DNA of 64,000 nucleotides from Gari tellinella (taxonomy: Eukaryota; Mollusca; Bivalvia; Cardiida; Psammobiidae), in assembly GCA_922989275.2 (NCBI GenBank), contig OV277861.1, positions 23,962,479 to 24,026,478 on the forward strand. The letters run 5' to 3'. This document shows positions 61,001 through 64,000 of the stretch, piece by piece. The notes beneath the pieces are model-generated. The model made no database searches and was not told the DNA's origin. It worked only from the letters and a program-made list of their open reading frames with translations. Positions within the stretch are counted from its first letter, which is position 1. Every line of letters begins with the position of its first letter. The position numbers were made by a program, and so were the translations under genes.

Positions 61001-64000
61001 AATCTGTTATTCTTTCCCGTTTAAACGCAAACGTACGCAAACGCAAAGCACTAAAACGTAGAAAAATACAACTTTTGGACAATTCTGATAATCCATGTTT
61101 ATCTTGGTGGCAAACAGTTTGGAGGCTGATCAGACGCCGGGTATCCCGGCGTCTGATCTGGCTCCAAACTGTTTGCACTGTAAATAATAGTTTTAGCGTA
61201 AACGCGTTTATTGGGAAGAATAACAGATTCTCCACTGTATATAAAATATTTGAAAAGTGACAAAAGAATGTAGTGACAGCTGATCAGATACTACATCTCC
61301 AATATAAAATGTTTTAATTCTGAGTTGGTTGTGTTTCAGACCAATAGAACATTGATTGAGAGACTTCGCAAGGGCATCTTGTCAACGTGGTCGTATGTTT
61401 ATCAGAGTATAGACCAAATGAGTGATGACTACGAAATGGCCATATCATCTTATGCGCTGGGGCTTATGGGTAGGGGAGGATCACGTGACCTTATGGGTAG
61501 GCTCGACACAATCCCAACTGTCGTCAACAATGGTGAGCTTTCTGATGTCTTTGATATGTCTCATACGTATCTGAATATGTATTGATATTATTAAGGCATT
61601 GAAGAAAATAGTTGTTATATACTATTTATACAGTCATAAATACACACAATAATAAATATTTCCTACGTCCCAGCATACTGTAGCTTTAAACAGGCTAAAA
61701 GTAATGCAGATTACGCCTTAAGGCGTATTTTGCACGACTTCCAACCAGCTTTACGTGGTCGTTGTCTTCAAAACTAGAAACAGACTATGGGAAAGATTAA
61801 ATATTAATCCATGTTAAAAAATATATATCTAGGCTATTATTTCAAAAACTAGTATTCATATTCTACGCTTTCAGTAGTTTGTGTTTGTGTTTGAAAATTT
61901 TAAATAATTTGGAAATAGTATTCATATTTACCTAAATGAACACAATTCACGCTAACACCATTAAATCGAAGCATTGAATATTATGATGAATCGGTCAAGT
62001 TGAAACAATCATTTGACTTTAAAATAGTAAGGAGCTTTCTAGATTCTACTTAAACTTTATTATGCTTTAAAGGGACTCGCAATCGGATGGTGTACTTGTC
62101 AAAATAAAATAAAATACTCAAATAAAAGCAAATGTGTGGCATTATTTGGCTTCTGACATTAAAAAAATATGATCAGTCCAAAAAAAGTTTCAAGAATCGT
62201 CACCGAATCTTAGATTTTTAGATATTTTCCATCGTTTTTCTATACCGACTAGTAGACGGTATAGTTGTTGTTGTTGCTTCTCTACACGGGCTCAGACATA
62301 AACCCGAGCCGAATTACGAAGTTGTATGCACTTTCGATCGCTACACATTGAAATACGTTAAATCGATCCGAGATAAACGGATAGTTCCGTGGTCCATTGG
62401 TCTAAGCGGTTTCCCCTATTTTGCCTTCTGTCCGCCAATGCCGGGCCCCGGGTTCCAATCCCACCAGAGACCAGTATTTTTTTTATTGAAATACATTTTT
62501 TTTAAACAGAATTTCTTATCCTAAACTAATTCTTTACCATTTATATAAGCGTTTGACACATATTTACAAATTACCATTTTTAATGCACCATCTGGTTGCG
62601 AGTCGCTTTAAATTGCTTCCTGTCTTGGACATAGTGGCAAAATGTCTTCCCTACTGTATATCCCTATAGAGTTAACTATTTCATGATCAAGTTTATCGTG
62701 AGGTGTTTACCCCTTCACCACCATATTGTCGTCTGCTTCAATATGGTTATCTGCAAAATCTTATCAGAGTTAGATTTAAGGCACTATAACTGACTTAATT
62801 TCAAAACAAGTGGTAAACAATTTTGATCCAGATCAGACGCCGCAATAGCCGTCTGATCAGGATTGAAACTGTTTGCAAATGTGCTTTAAGTCATCATTGA
62901 GAGTTAATGGGTTAATAGTAACACTGTTTTGTGTTTTAGATGGTTTGAAATACTGGCGCGATACAAGCGCCAGTAAACAGGTTGAAATAGCAGCATATGT
63001 TCTCCTTGGGCATGCGCGAAACAACGACAAAATTGGTGGACTTCCTGTTCTCAGATGGCTCGTCAAGCAGAGGAATCCTTTCGGTGGATTTGTGTCTACT
63101 CAGGTATGAGCCTCATTGCGATAAAATAAACGTTCAAGCAGCCGATACACTGTACACCTAGTCCAGTCAAAGCGCCGGATATTCGCCGTCTGATCACATT
63201 TTGCACCGTTATATGAAAACGAAATGTTTAAAACTGTATAAACAATAAACCCCTGAAATTTAAATTGACTATTCAAACGTATACCTAAGTCTAATTATTC
63301 TTTAATTATAAGAGTAGCTTTTAACAATATAATAACAAACAGTGCATACCATAACCAGAGGGCTTCTATACAGGTACACTTTTATATAATACGAGTTTAC
63401 GCGTCACTAGGGTTCAATGGTCAAAGAGCTGACCCTAACTGTTATGAGATTGCAGCATTTACTGCAGATGGAAGCTAGTGTAGGATAAATGTAATGCAAA
63501 AAACCCTACTAAACTAAATGAGTTTTCTGCTTTCTTTTGTTTTAGACCGCATAATTTATTCAAGAAGTTTATAATGCTGTACAGTTGAGTAGAAATTGTA
63601 GACTACAACCATGGGATAAATCTTGATTACTCATATTTCTAATGTCAGACTGCTTGTTTCTGACTACGAGTCACGACTTAGGATGGAAAGTGTCTATTGT
63701 ATTTGTAGATAAGTATGATGTGCATGTATAGAAAAGTAAATCTTTTGAGAAAGCTAACGTTTTTAGCGGCGTCTTATTAATGTCAATACTATAGGCTATT
63801 ATCAACATTTTAAAGATATGCATTGACATTAATTGGTTAAGCCTTGCAATTATCAATGGTGTATTATATTGTCAGGATACTGTGGTGGCCTTACAGTCTC
63901 TAGCAGAGTTCGCTACCATTATGTACAACAAAGATGTCGATATGAATATAACGTTTGAAAGTTACTCACAGAAGCCGTCAACTGTCAATGTCAACTCAGA
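24997..64000 (+). CDS. CD109-like: CD109/TEP-like thioester-containing protein (alpha-2-macroglobulin family), 30 exons seen, 3' end off the window
   Basis: Thirty exons splice with consistent phase into about 1260 residues. Order: signal peptide (1-17), macroglobulin domains (exons 2-16), with the family motif [14 protein letters not shown] in exon 4, a short bait segment (exons 17-18), the A2M domain with FPETWIW, the thioester motif GCGEQNM at residues 953-959, and the alpha-helical thioester domain (exons 24-30). Family members are secreted or GPI-anchored. They are cleaved in the bait region and then bind targets covalently through the Cys-Gln thioester; they act as protease traps, opsonins or growth-factor co-receptors. 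Exons 25-29 ([40 protein letters not shown]) look closest to CD109. The position of the catalytic histidine seems to be serine (about residue 1068). The C-terminal CUB and receptor-binding part and any GPI signal are outside the window. No stops or frameshifts were seen. Most introns hold transposons. Confidence 0.95.
25767..26010. mobile_element. Family H MITE (mariner-like ends)
   Basis: TACAGTGGAGAATCTGTTAT to TCTCCACTGTA, with core CAAACAGTTTAGAGCCAGAT...GACGCCGGG. Six copies are in the window. Confidence 0.85.
26693..27110. mobile_element. Family J element, uninterrupted
   Basis: The intact reference copy: 168-bp palindrome then about 250 bp ending CGCAAATTATGTGATAA. TGACGTCA at 26966-26973. 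Confidence 0.8.
27725..27924 (+). CDS. CD109-like: TEP exon 2 (first macroglobulin domain)
   Basis: 200 nt, phase 2 to 1. It contains [20 protein letters not shown], the usual N-terminal strand of A2M proteins, and ends YLTPG. An N-glycosylation site (NVT) is present. The GTGAGT donor runs straight into a TTAA-flanked transposon. Confidence 0.93.
27930..28161. mobile_element. Family D element abutting the exon 2 splice donor
   Basis: The left TTAA is 27930-27933, so the GTGAGT donor (27925-27930) overlaps its first base. The core is TGTAGACCCTGCTCAGAGGG and complement. Confidence 0.8.
28229..28386. mobile_element. 158-bp MITE with about 50-bp inverted arms
   Basis: AACTGAATTTTTCTCGGCGT at the left against CCGACTTGGAAAAATCAGTT at the right. 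Both arms hold CGTTTAAG(T/C)GG/GA and ATAAACGA(C/T)AGAAAATG. The centre is AATCGATCTCG. Confidence 0.75.
28766..28990. repeat. Family C element, degenerate ends
   Basis: Core TTTGGATCCCGATCAGACGC/GCGTCTCATCCGAATCCAAA, then GCAGACGA motifs and GGCAGTGAGAAGG. Confidence 0.7.
29023..29273. mobile_element. Family D palindromic element
   Basis: Nearly the same as the copy at 24086: TTAACTCTTTCCTCCCTGAA to TTCAAAGGGTTAA. Confidence 0.85.
29274..29886. repeat. Run of degenerate family C elements
   Basis: Three C-type pieces, two with clear hairpins (about 29606-29668, 29728-29791) of the CAAACAGTTT...GATCAG...GCGGC type, plus TCGTCTGC motifs. Confidence 0.65.
29887..30300. mobile_element. Family J element, third copy
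   Basis: Same palindrome and tail as 26693-27110. TGACGTCA at 30158-30165. Confidence 0.8.
30359..30567. mobile_element. Family G MITE (mariner-like ends)
   Basis: TACAGTAAAACCTCGCTATT to AATAGCGAGGTTTTACTGTA, with core AAAGCTCCTAAAGGAGCTTT. Ends 38 bp before the 29-nt exon 3. Confidence 0.88.
30605..30633 (+). CDS. CD109-like: TEP exon 3 (29-nt microexon)
   Basis: 29 nt, phase 1 to 0, encoding [10 protein letters not shown] between TTGTACCAG and AAG|GTAAGG. It keeps phase and supplies the short PG.....L.L strand expected here in A2M proteins. Confidence 0.85.
30666..30852. mobile_element. Family C element with half its core deleted
   Basis: TTAACCCTAAGCCCGCC to GGCAGGCTAAGGGTTAA. Hairpin reduced to CAGCTTGGATCCGGATGAGA...AAGCTG. 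Confidence 0.75.
31693..32350. mobile_element. TATGCCCCC element, first copy (about 0.65 kb)
   Basis: TATGCCCCCGGCAT...GCGGGGGCATA near the left, GGGGGCATAAGCG at the right. Inside are about three units of about 175 bp (TTTTACCGTTTCGTCTAGCA) and a (GTCC)n(GT)n microsatellite at 31741-31786. Confidence 0.75.
32375..32445 (+). repeat. Retroelement 3' tail
   Basis: TTCATGTGAGCACACAACTT then GCTATATAAATCTGGTATAA and (TAA)n. The same tail recurs at 45445-45545, pointing to a shared SINE or LINE 3' end. Confidence 0.55.
32671..32842 (+). CDS. CD109-like: TEP exon 4 (QTDK motif)
   Basis: 172 nt, phase 0 to 1. It ends with [17 protein letters not shown], the hallmark second macroglobulin domain start of the family (usually VFIQTDKPIYKPGQ). 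The GTGAAG donor is followed at once by a TA-flanked transposon. Confidence 0.96.
32849..33144. mobile_element. Family I MITE abutting the exon 4 splice donor
   Basis: TACAGTGCTCTCTCCCT to GAGAGGGAGCGCTGTA. The donor GTGAAG ends at 32848, the base before the element. Other copies at 40549 and 57966. Confidence 0.82.
33165..33380. repeat. Family C element, degenerate
   Basis: TTTTAACCTCTCC to GAAGGGGGTTAA with a broken TTTTGATCCTGATCAGATG hairpin. Confidence 0.65.
33530..34070. repeat. Family D fragment, family K element and hairpin-core fragment
   Basis: Family D half core at about 33550-33590; family K copy at 33835-33986 (TATAAAGCTTTTGTGTTGAG mirrored); C-type core remnant at 34000-34065. 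Confidence 0.65.
34111..34588. mobile_element. 478-bp element with 26-bp inverted ends
   Basis: CTAAGCCAAACTTCCAACGC to GCGTTGGCAGTTTGGCCTAG (2 mismatches). No coding capacity. It lies directly before the exon 5 tandem array. Confidence 0.78.
34690..35592 (+). repeat. Ten-unit tandem array derived from TEP exon 5 and its acceptor
   Basis: Units recur at 34708, 34799, 34890, 34981, 35072, 35163, 35254, 35344, 35434 and 35524: seven steps near 91 bp (the seventh 90), then two of exactly 90. Each holds a TTTCAG-type acceptor, the first about 45 nt of exon 5 (TTTGTTGTAGACAATGAG) and a short AT-rich spacer. The last unit is the functional exon. The final three are in frame with the gene; earlier ones carry one extra base after the AG. 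Confidence 0.95.
35521..35591 (+). CDS. CD109-like: TEP exon 5 (last unit of a tandem array)
   Basis: 71 nt, phase 1 to 0, encoding [18 protein letters not shown] then MDVRIK. It continues GQK-VRYRV as in A2M proteins (VKFRVV). Its acceptor and first about 45 nt are repeated nine more times upstream, but only this unit continues to a GTCAGT donor. Confidence 0.93.
35770..36380 (-). mobile_element. LINE 3' fragment with (TATC)n tail
   Basis: A GATA repeat at 35775-35802 is the tail of a minus-strand element. A frame at 36380-36147 ends [20 protein letters not shown]...CAKTCFYIL, resembling the last part of molluscan LINE ORF2 proteins. 5' truncated. Confidence 0.6.
36523..36645 (+). CDS. CD109-like: TEP exon 6
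   Basis: 41 codons, phase 0 to 0. It opens DSKGNVI and ends [12 protein letters not shown], matching the family's D-P/S-KGN...LG.W.I motif of macroglobulin domain 2. Confidence 0.94.
36746..37285. mobile_element. Family J-related element
   Basis: TATTGGATATTACATGAGTG mirrored by CACGAATGTTATATTC. The palindrome at 36746-36910 has centre GGCTTTGCCGAG; a tail as in family J follows. A fragment recurs at 51188-51235. Confidence 0.65.
37663..37708 (+). CDS. CD109-like: TEP exon 7
   Basis: 46 nt, phase 0 to 1, [15 protein letters not shown], followed in exon 8 by VLPKYEV: the family's F.V.EYVLPKFEV junction between domains 2 and 3. Confidence 0.9.
38138..38345. repeat. Family C element, degenerate
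   Basis: TTAATTGACCATGGC, TTGTCGTCTGC, a core of the GACGCCGCATGACAAGGCGTC type, and GGGGTAAGGCAATAAAAGG. Confidence 0.7.
38433..39066. mobile_element. TATGCCCCC element, second copy
   Basis: Same ends, orientation and internal units as 31693-32350. Confidence 0.75.
39074..40167. mobile_element. Family A-like element, reverse orientation
   Basis: TTTTAGCTCACCTGGCACGA to GGCTCTTGTT, the mirror of 13804-14820. Internal units of about 180 bp (CTTCTTCT.TGAAAC). Perfect X-box at 39399-39414. Ends 26 bp before exon 8. Confidence 0.8.
40194..40278 (+). CDS. CD109-like: TEP exon 8
   Basis: 85 nt, phase 1 to 2, [20 protein letters not shown] then ELKGKVIAK. Start of macroglobulin domain 3. Its acceptor lies only 26 bp past the end of an inserted 1.1-kb repeat. 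Confidence 0.94.
40549..40896. mobile_element. Family I MITE with C-type hairpin core
   Basis: TACAGTGGTCCCATCCC to GAGAAGGAGCGCTGTA. Contains TGTCGCCTGCTGTTTTTTCT and the CTGATATAAATTCAAACTGT core arm. Confidence 0.75.
40917..41022 (+). CDS. CD109-like: TEP exon 9
   Basis: 106 nt, phase 2 to 0, opening [18 protein letters not shown], the conserved A.YTYGKPV.G strand of domain 3. Confidence 0.95.
41238..41518. mobile_element. Family C element (TTAA-flanked), intact core
   Basis: TTAACCCTTTCATGACC to GAGTGAAAGGGTTAA. Core GATCAGACGCCGCGTAACGC, nearly perfect. A 50-bp piece (CTTCAATACTGTCGTCTGCA) is directly repeated. Confidence 0.85.
41602..41852. mobile_element. Family H MITE
   Basis: TACAGTGGAGAAAACGTTAT start, GAAAGAATAACG...CTCC end; ends 31 bp before exon 10. 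Confidence 0.8.
41884..42108 (+). CDS. CD109-like: TEP exon 10
   Basis: 75 codons, phase 0 to 0. Completes domain 3 and begins domain 4 ([13 protein letters not shown], family SFKPGLPF). One potential N-glycosylation site (NVT). Confidence 0.94.
42432..42681. mobile_element. Family H MITE
   Basis: TACAGTGGGGAATCTGTTAT to GATTCTCCACTGTA, complete. Confidence 0.88.
42700..42850. repeat. Family Q end (CAGTCGAAACTCGATACTTC)
   Basis: The same terminal sequence stands in reverse at 50775-50806 and recalls the ends of mariner-type MITEs. A complete copy was not seen. Confidence 0.5.
43128..43397 (+). CDS. CD109-like: TEP exon 11
   Basis: 90 codons, phase 0 to 0, between TGTTTAG and GAA|GTAAGT; the largest exon. 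Domain 4 ([11 protein letters not shown]...). A decayed second copy of its 3' half lies in the following intron. Confidence 0.93.
43431..43666. mobile_element. Family M MITE with 60-bp perfect central hairpin
   Basis: GGGGCCCGTTTCATAAAACT to GTTTTATGTAACGGGCCCC. The centre (43511-43575) pairs CCTGTCTTGTGACATCTCTT with its exact complement. Confidence 0.85.
43936..44056 (+). pseudogene. Decayed duplicate of the 3' part of TEP exon 11
   Basis: It aligns base by base with about 43273-43385 (CTTCGTCTCACCTTTTCC versus GTTCATCTCACCATTCCC; GACATGC; CAACCTAG; GGCGTGG). A small insertion (ATGTA) and stop codons break the frame. It lies 540 bp past the real exon, separated by a transposon. No matching acceptor or donor was seen. 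Confidence 0.75.
44248..44496. mobile_element. Family H MITE
   Basis: Complete copy in the opposite sense to 42432. Confidence 0.88.
44740..44838 (+). CDS. CD109-like: TEP exon 12
   Basis: 33 codons, phase 0 to 0, [10 protein letters not shown]...[15 protein letters not shown]. Joins to VGDKAEF in exon 13. The donor GTTGGT is the weakest in the gene apart from its GT. Confidence 0.85.
45555..45620 (+). CDS. CD109-like: TEP exon 13
   Basis: 22 codons, phase 0 to 0, [20 protein letters not shown] then YH. Matches the family's L.VGD...F.I strand at the start of macroglobulin domain 5. Confidence 0.9.
45636..45833. mobile_element. Family G MITE
   Basis: TACAGTAAATGCTCTATTTC to GAATGATTTTACTGTA, starting 15 bp after the exon 13 donor. 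Confidence 0.85.
46085..46275 (-). mobile_element. SINE-like repeat, tRNA-derived, minus orientation
   Basis: Plus strand reads GGTGGAGGAAGACCCCAGAA, GGGTAGAACCACCGACCTTC and GGGATTCGAACTCACAGCG. The last is the complement of a tRNA B-box. This body is familiar to me from many bivalve genomes. Confidence 0.65.
46376..46628. mobile_element. Family B palindromic element
   Basis: TTAACATATTACCCCA to GGGGGTAATGGGTTAA. Ends 37 bp before exon 14. Confidence 0.83.
46666..46866 (+). CDS. CD109-like: TEP exon 14
   Basis: 67 codons, phase 0 to 0. Domain 5, with [20 protein letters not shown], like the family's F.V...M.P...L.VYY stretch. Confidence 0.94.
47050..48030. repeat. Family C shell holding about four tandem units of about 185-195 bp
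   Basis: The flanks show C-type motifs (TGACGTCA, TTGTCGTCTGC; CAGACGGCGTGTTACAGGAT). Units are marked by X-box-like sites at 47128, 47310, 47507 and 47691, and by ACTTGCAAATCTGATAATGA. Confidence 0.65.
47507..47522. promoter_or_regulatory. RFX X-box-like site (tandem unit 3)
   Basis: GGTTGCTATGGTAACC, a perfect palindrome of the GTTRCYATGGYAAC type apart from one base per arm. Units 1, 2 and 4 carry weaker forms. Confidence 0.4.
48057..48206 (+). CDS. CD109-like: TEP exon 15 (A2M_2 bait-side domain)
   Basis: 50 codons, phase 0 to 0. Contains [19 protein letters not shown], the very conserved GS.V...AVDKSVLLL motif that precedes the bait region. Confidence 0.96.
48275..48375. repeat. GA-rich low-complexity tract
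   Basis: GAGA and ACAGAGAG repeats from about 48285 to 48375. An (ATA)n tract follows at 48504-48530 and may be the tail of a minus-strand retroelement fragment. Confidence 0.8.
48719..48802 (+). CDS. CD109-like: TEP exon 16
   Basis: 28 codons, phase 0 to 0, VYQAIGG...[10 protein letters not shown], joining to [12 protein letters not shown], the family's F..AGL.VLTD. motif. Acceptor ACTACAG is short of pyrimidines but phase and sequence fit. Confidence 0.82.
49069..49292. mobile_element. Family E palindromic element, right end truncated
   Basis: TTAACCCATTTCATGCGGGA. Core TGATCTGAGATCAGGCCCCA and complement. Confidence 0.8.
49427..49668. mobile_element. Family O MITE with family B core
   Basis: CAGGGCTGCCATAAGTTGAT to AAATGGAAGCCCTG. 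Centre AAAGCAGAATGCGCCTTAAG. Confidence 0.82.
49690..50369. repeat. Degenerate family C pieces
   Basis: Core half-arms at about 49765-49785 and 49898-49955. A TTAA-to-TTAA copy at 50215-50369 keeps only one arm. Confidence 0.65.
50413..50474 (+). CDS. CD109-like: TEP exon 17 (bait region start)
   Basis: 62 nt, phase 0 to 2, [20 protein letters not shown]. The AGL..LTDTN motif leads into the protease-sensitive bait segment. Donor GTAAGG. Confidence 0.9.
50640..50856. repeat. Composite of family B core, family Q end and family G end
   Basis: B core at about 50680-50750; Q end TTCGAAGTATCGAGTTTCGA; G end TAGTGGTTATATTAGAGCGG...TACTGTA reaching 50856, 37 bp before exon 18. Confidence 0.65.
50894..51046 (+). 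CDS. CD109-like: TEP exon 18 (bait end and A2M domain start; 5' boundary uncertain)
   Basis: The only phase-consistent nearby acceptors are ACGCAG at 50893, used here, and ATTAG at about 50841, which would add about 17 residues. The exon ends [16 protein letters not shown], the A2M-domain hallmark. Before it is a methionine-rich stretch [16 protein letters not shown] that probably forms the exposed bait. Transposon remnants adjoin the acceptor. Confidence 0.8.
51578..51695 (+). CDS. CD109-like: TEP exon 19
   Basis: 118 nt, phase 2 to 0, [20 protein letters not shown] then ATAFALN. Core of the A2M domain (family: G....PDTITSW.A.AF.L). Confidence 0.96.
52299..52549. mobile_element. Family B palindromic element
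   Basis: TTAACCCATTCCCCATAAAT to GGCAATGGGTTAA, complete. Confidence 0.87.
53095..53208 (+). CDS. CD109-like: TEP exon 20
   Basis: 38 codons, phase 0 to 0, [20 protein letters not shown] then E...FNYFPYDMY. Conserved F.PFF..L.LPYS..RGE motif of the A2M domain and start of macroglobulin domain 7. Confidence 0.96.
53495..53995. repeat. Two family D copies, degenerate
   Basis: Core at 53500-53565 (GTGTAGACCCAGATCAGAGG). Second copy 53765-53990, TTAACACATTGAACTTAGCG to AGATGAATGTGTAA. Confidence 0.7.
54174..54278 (+). CDS. CD109-like: TEP exon 21
   Basis: 35 codons, phase 0 to 0, [15 protein letters not shown]...NCIL. Domain 7 strand following FNY..Y.; one N-glycosylation site (NTS). Confidence 0.92.
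54539..55081. mobile_element. Family P element (about 543 bp) with nested family C
   Basis: CTCAGTGCAAAAAGAAACGC to GCGTTTCTTTTTGTACTGAG. Inside, at about 54702-54903, is a family C element with a near-perfect core (54727-54795). Confidence 0.8.
55334..55462 (+). CDS. CD109-like: TEP exon 22
   Basis: 43 codons, phase 0 to 0, ending [17 protein letters not shown], the family's D.V.R.LLV.PEG motif that precedes the CUB and thioester domains. Acceptor ATGTACAG. Confidence 0.93.
56234..56433. mobile_element. Family G MITE, core partly lost
   Basis: TACAGTAAAACCACTCTGTT to GAGAGGTTTCCCAGTAA. Confidence 0.75.
56584..56725 (+). CDS. CD109-like: TEP exon 23
   Basis: 142 nt, phase 0 to 1. [16 protein letters not shown] opens the exon and [18 protein letters not shown] closes it across the junction; matches P.G........P...V..S.R..VSV.GD of the family. 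Confidence 0.93.
56746..56963. mobile_element. Family C element (TTAA-flanked), reference copy
   Basis: TTAACCCCTTCACTGCCGTG to GGCAGTGAAAGGGTTAA. Contains TGACGTCA (56764-56771), TTGTCGTCTG and the full core CAGTTTGGATCCTGATCAGA. Confidence 0.88.
57479..57655 (+). CDS. CD109-like: TEP exon 24 (thioester site)
   Basis: 177 nt, phase 1 to 1. It encodes [20 protein letters not shown] with GCGEQ at 57535-57549, the intact Cys-Gln thioester of the family, then [19 protein letters not shown]. Confidence 0.97.
57695..57954. mobile_element. Family H MITE
   Basis: TACAGTGGAGAATCTGTTAT to TCTCCACTGTA, with ACGTACGCAA repeated near the left. 40 bp after the thioester exon. Confidence 0.88.
57966..58325. 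mobile_element. Family I MITE, full copy
   Basis: TACAGCTCTCCCTCCC to GAGAGGGAGCGCTGTA, holding TTGTCGTCTGC and the AGACGCCGCGTTACG core. Confidence 0.83.
58326..59222. other. TEP intron 24, right part: nothing recognised
   Basis: AT-rich, no inverted repeat or coding signal seen. Confidence 0.5.
59223..59304 (+). CDS. CD109-like: TEP exon 25
   Basis: 82 nt, phase 1 to 2, [20 protein letters not shown]; closely resembles the human CD109 helix after the thioester. Confidence 0.95.
59349..59592. repeat. 122-bp unit, two tandem copies
   Basis: ATACGATC(C/T)AGTCTTATATG at 59349 and 59471, with few differences. A C-type core arm follows at about 59600-59645. Confidence 0.88.
59765..60025. repeat. 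Family D element, degenerate
   Basis: CTTTAAACTTCAAATAGACA, a core of the CAGACCCTGATCAGA type, then CTAGAGTTGAATG; ends just before exon 26. Confidence 0.65.
60034..60190 (+). CDS. CD109-like: TEP exon 26
   Basis: 157 nt (boundary certain to 1 nt), phase 2 to 0, [20 protein letters not shown] ... [12 protein letters not shown]. The final segment covers the site that carries the catalytic His in complement C3; serine stands there. Confidence 0.94.
60611..60691 (+). CDS. CD109-like: TEP exon 27
   Basis: 27 codons, phase 0 to 0, [20 protein letters not shown]; continues the alpha-alpha barrel (family GG....V.LTAYV..ALLE). One N-glycosylation site (NRT). Confidence 0.93.
60838..60990. repeat. 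Family C piece
   Basis: TGTCGTCTGC, TCGTTTGC and a split ACAGTTTGGACCCAG.../CGTCTGATC arm. Confidence 0.6.
60991..61239. mobile_element. Family H MITE
   Basis: TACAGTGGAGAATCTGTTAT to GATTCTCCACTGTA, complete. Confidence 0.88.
61340..61532 (+). CDS. CD109-like: TEP exon 28
   Basis: 193 nt, phase 0 to 1, [14 protein letters not shown] ... [16 protein letters not shown]. Barrel helices of the thioester domain. Confidence 0.94.
61590..61800. repeat. Family B element, degenerate
   Basis: GAAGAAAATAGTTG, a worn GCCTTAAGGCG hairpin, then CTAGAAACAGACTATGGGAA. Confidence 0.7.
61801..62379. other. TEP intron 28, middle: nothing recognised
   Basis: AT-rich sequence. A short GTTGTTGTTGTTGC tract is at about 62265. 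Confidence 0.45.
62380..62482 (+). repeat. tRNA-like sequence, probably a SINE head
   Basis: TGGTCCATTGGTCTAAGCGG resembles an A-box and GGGTTCCAATCCC a B-box, with a T-run terminator after them. The arms do not form a clean cloverleaf. Confidence 0.5.
62672..62915. mobile_element. Family C element just before exon 29
   Basis: TTAACTATTTCATGATC to TTGAGAGTTAATGGGTTAA. Core GATCCAGATCAGACGCCGCA shortened. 24 bp from the exon. Confidence 0.75.
62940..63103 (+). CDS. CD109-like: TEP exon 29
   Basis: 164 nt, phase 1 to 0, [13 protein letters not shown] ... [20 protein letters not shown]. Strongly conserved thioester-domain motif (I..WL..QRN..GGF.STQDT). Confidence 0.97.
63104..63874. other. TEP intron 29
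   Basis: Only a worn family D trace (63240-63425, GAGGGCTTC and CTAGGGTTCAATGG). Nothing else recognised. Confidence 0.45.
63875..64000 (+). CDS. CD109-like: TEP exon 30 (3' end outside the window)
   Basis: It opens [20 protein letters not shown] after a TTGTCAG acceptor, phase 0, and runs open to the end of the window. Continues STQ|DTVVAL of the family; the remaining domains lie to the right. Confidence 0.93.

Overview
This is eukaryotic genomic DNA, most likely from a bivalve mollusc. The evidence is two intron-rich animal genes with GT-AG introns, tRNA-derived SINEs of the kind common in molluscs, and a very high density of short inverted-repeat transposons. From memory, and not searched, the palindromic repeat cores resemble those of heterodont clams and mussels (Mya, Dreissena). 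There are no bacterial operons, no CRISPR array and no complete transposase gene. Most long open frames are accidents of intron or repeat sequence; the genes had to be assembled exon by exon from splice sites, phase and family similarity.

Gene 1 lies on the minus strand from 19120 to beyond position 1. Seven small exons with matching phases encode an orthologue of PDZD11, a single-PDZ adaptor of about 140 residues. Its start codon is at 19118-19120, and only the last few residues lie off the left edge.

Gene 2 lies on the plus strand from 24997 to beyond 64000. Thirty exons, every junction phase-consistent, encode about 1260 residues of a secreted or membrane-anchored thioester-containing protein of the alpha-2-macroglobulin / CD109 / TEP family. 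They cover the signal peptide, the macroglobulin domains, the bait region, the A2M domain with its FPETWIW motif, an intact GCGEQ thioester and most of the thioester domain. The C-terminal CUB and receptor-binding part lies off the right edge. The two genes are head to head, about 5.9 kb apart.

The rest is intron and intergenic sequence packed with transposon-derived DNA. I recognise about twenty families by internal comparison. They include TTAA-flanked palindromic elements (families B, C, D, E; piggyBac-like by target site, shown by nested insertions), TA-flanked elements starting TACAGT (G, H, I, L; mariner-like by termini), hAT-like elements starting CAGGGCT (F, N, O), 1-kb elements ending in AGCTCACC (A), elements ending in TATGCCCCC, SINEs and LINE fragments. 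Several families with different outer ends carry the same inner 60-70 bp perfect hairpin, a modular design that is the most striking structural feature of the window.

Three features bear directly on gene 2. A ten-unit 90/91-bp tandem array, made from the 5' part of exon 5 and its splice acceptor, ends in the real exon. A decayed duplicate of the end of exon 11 lies in the next intron. Transposons have inserted 5-6 bp past the splice donors of exons 2 and 4.
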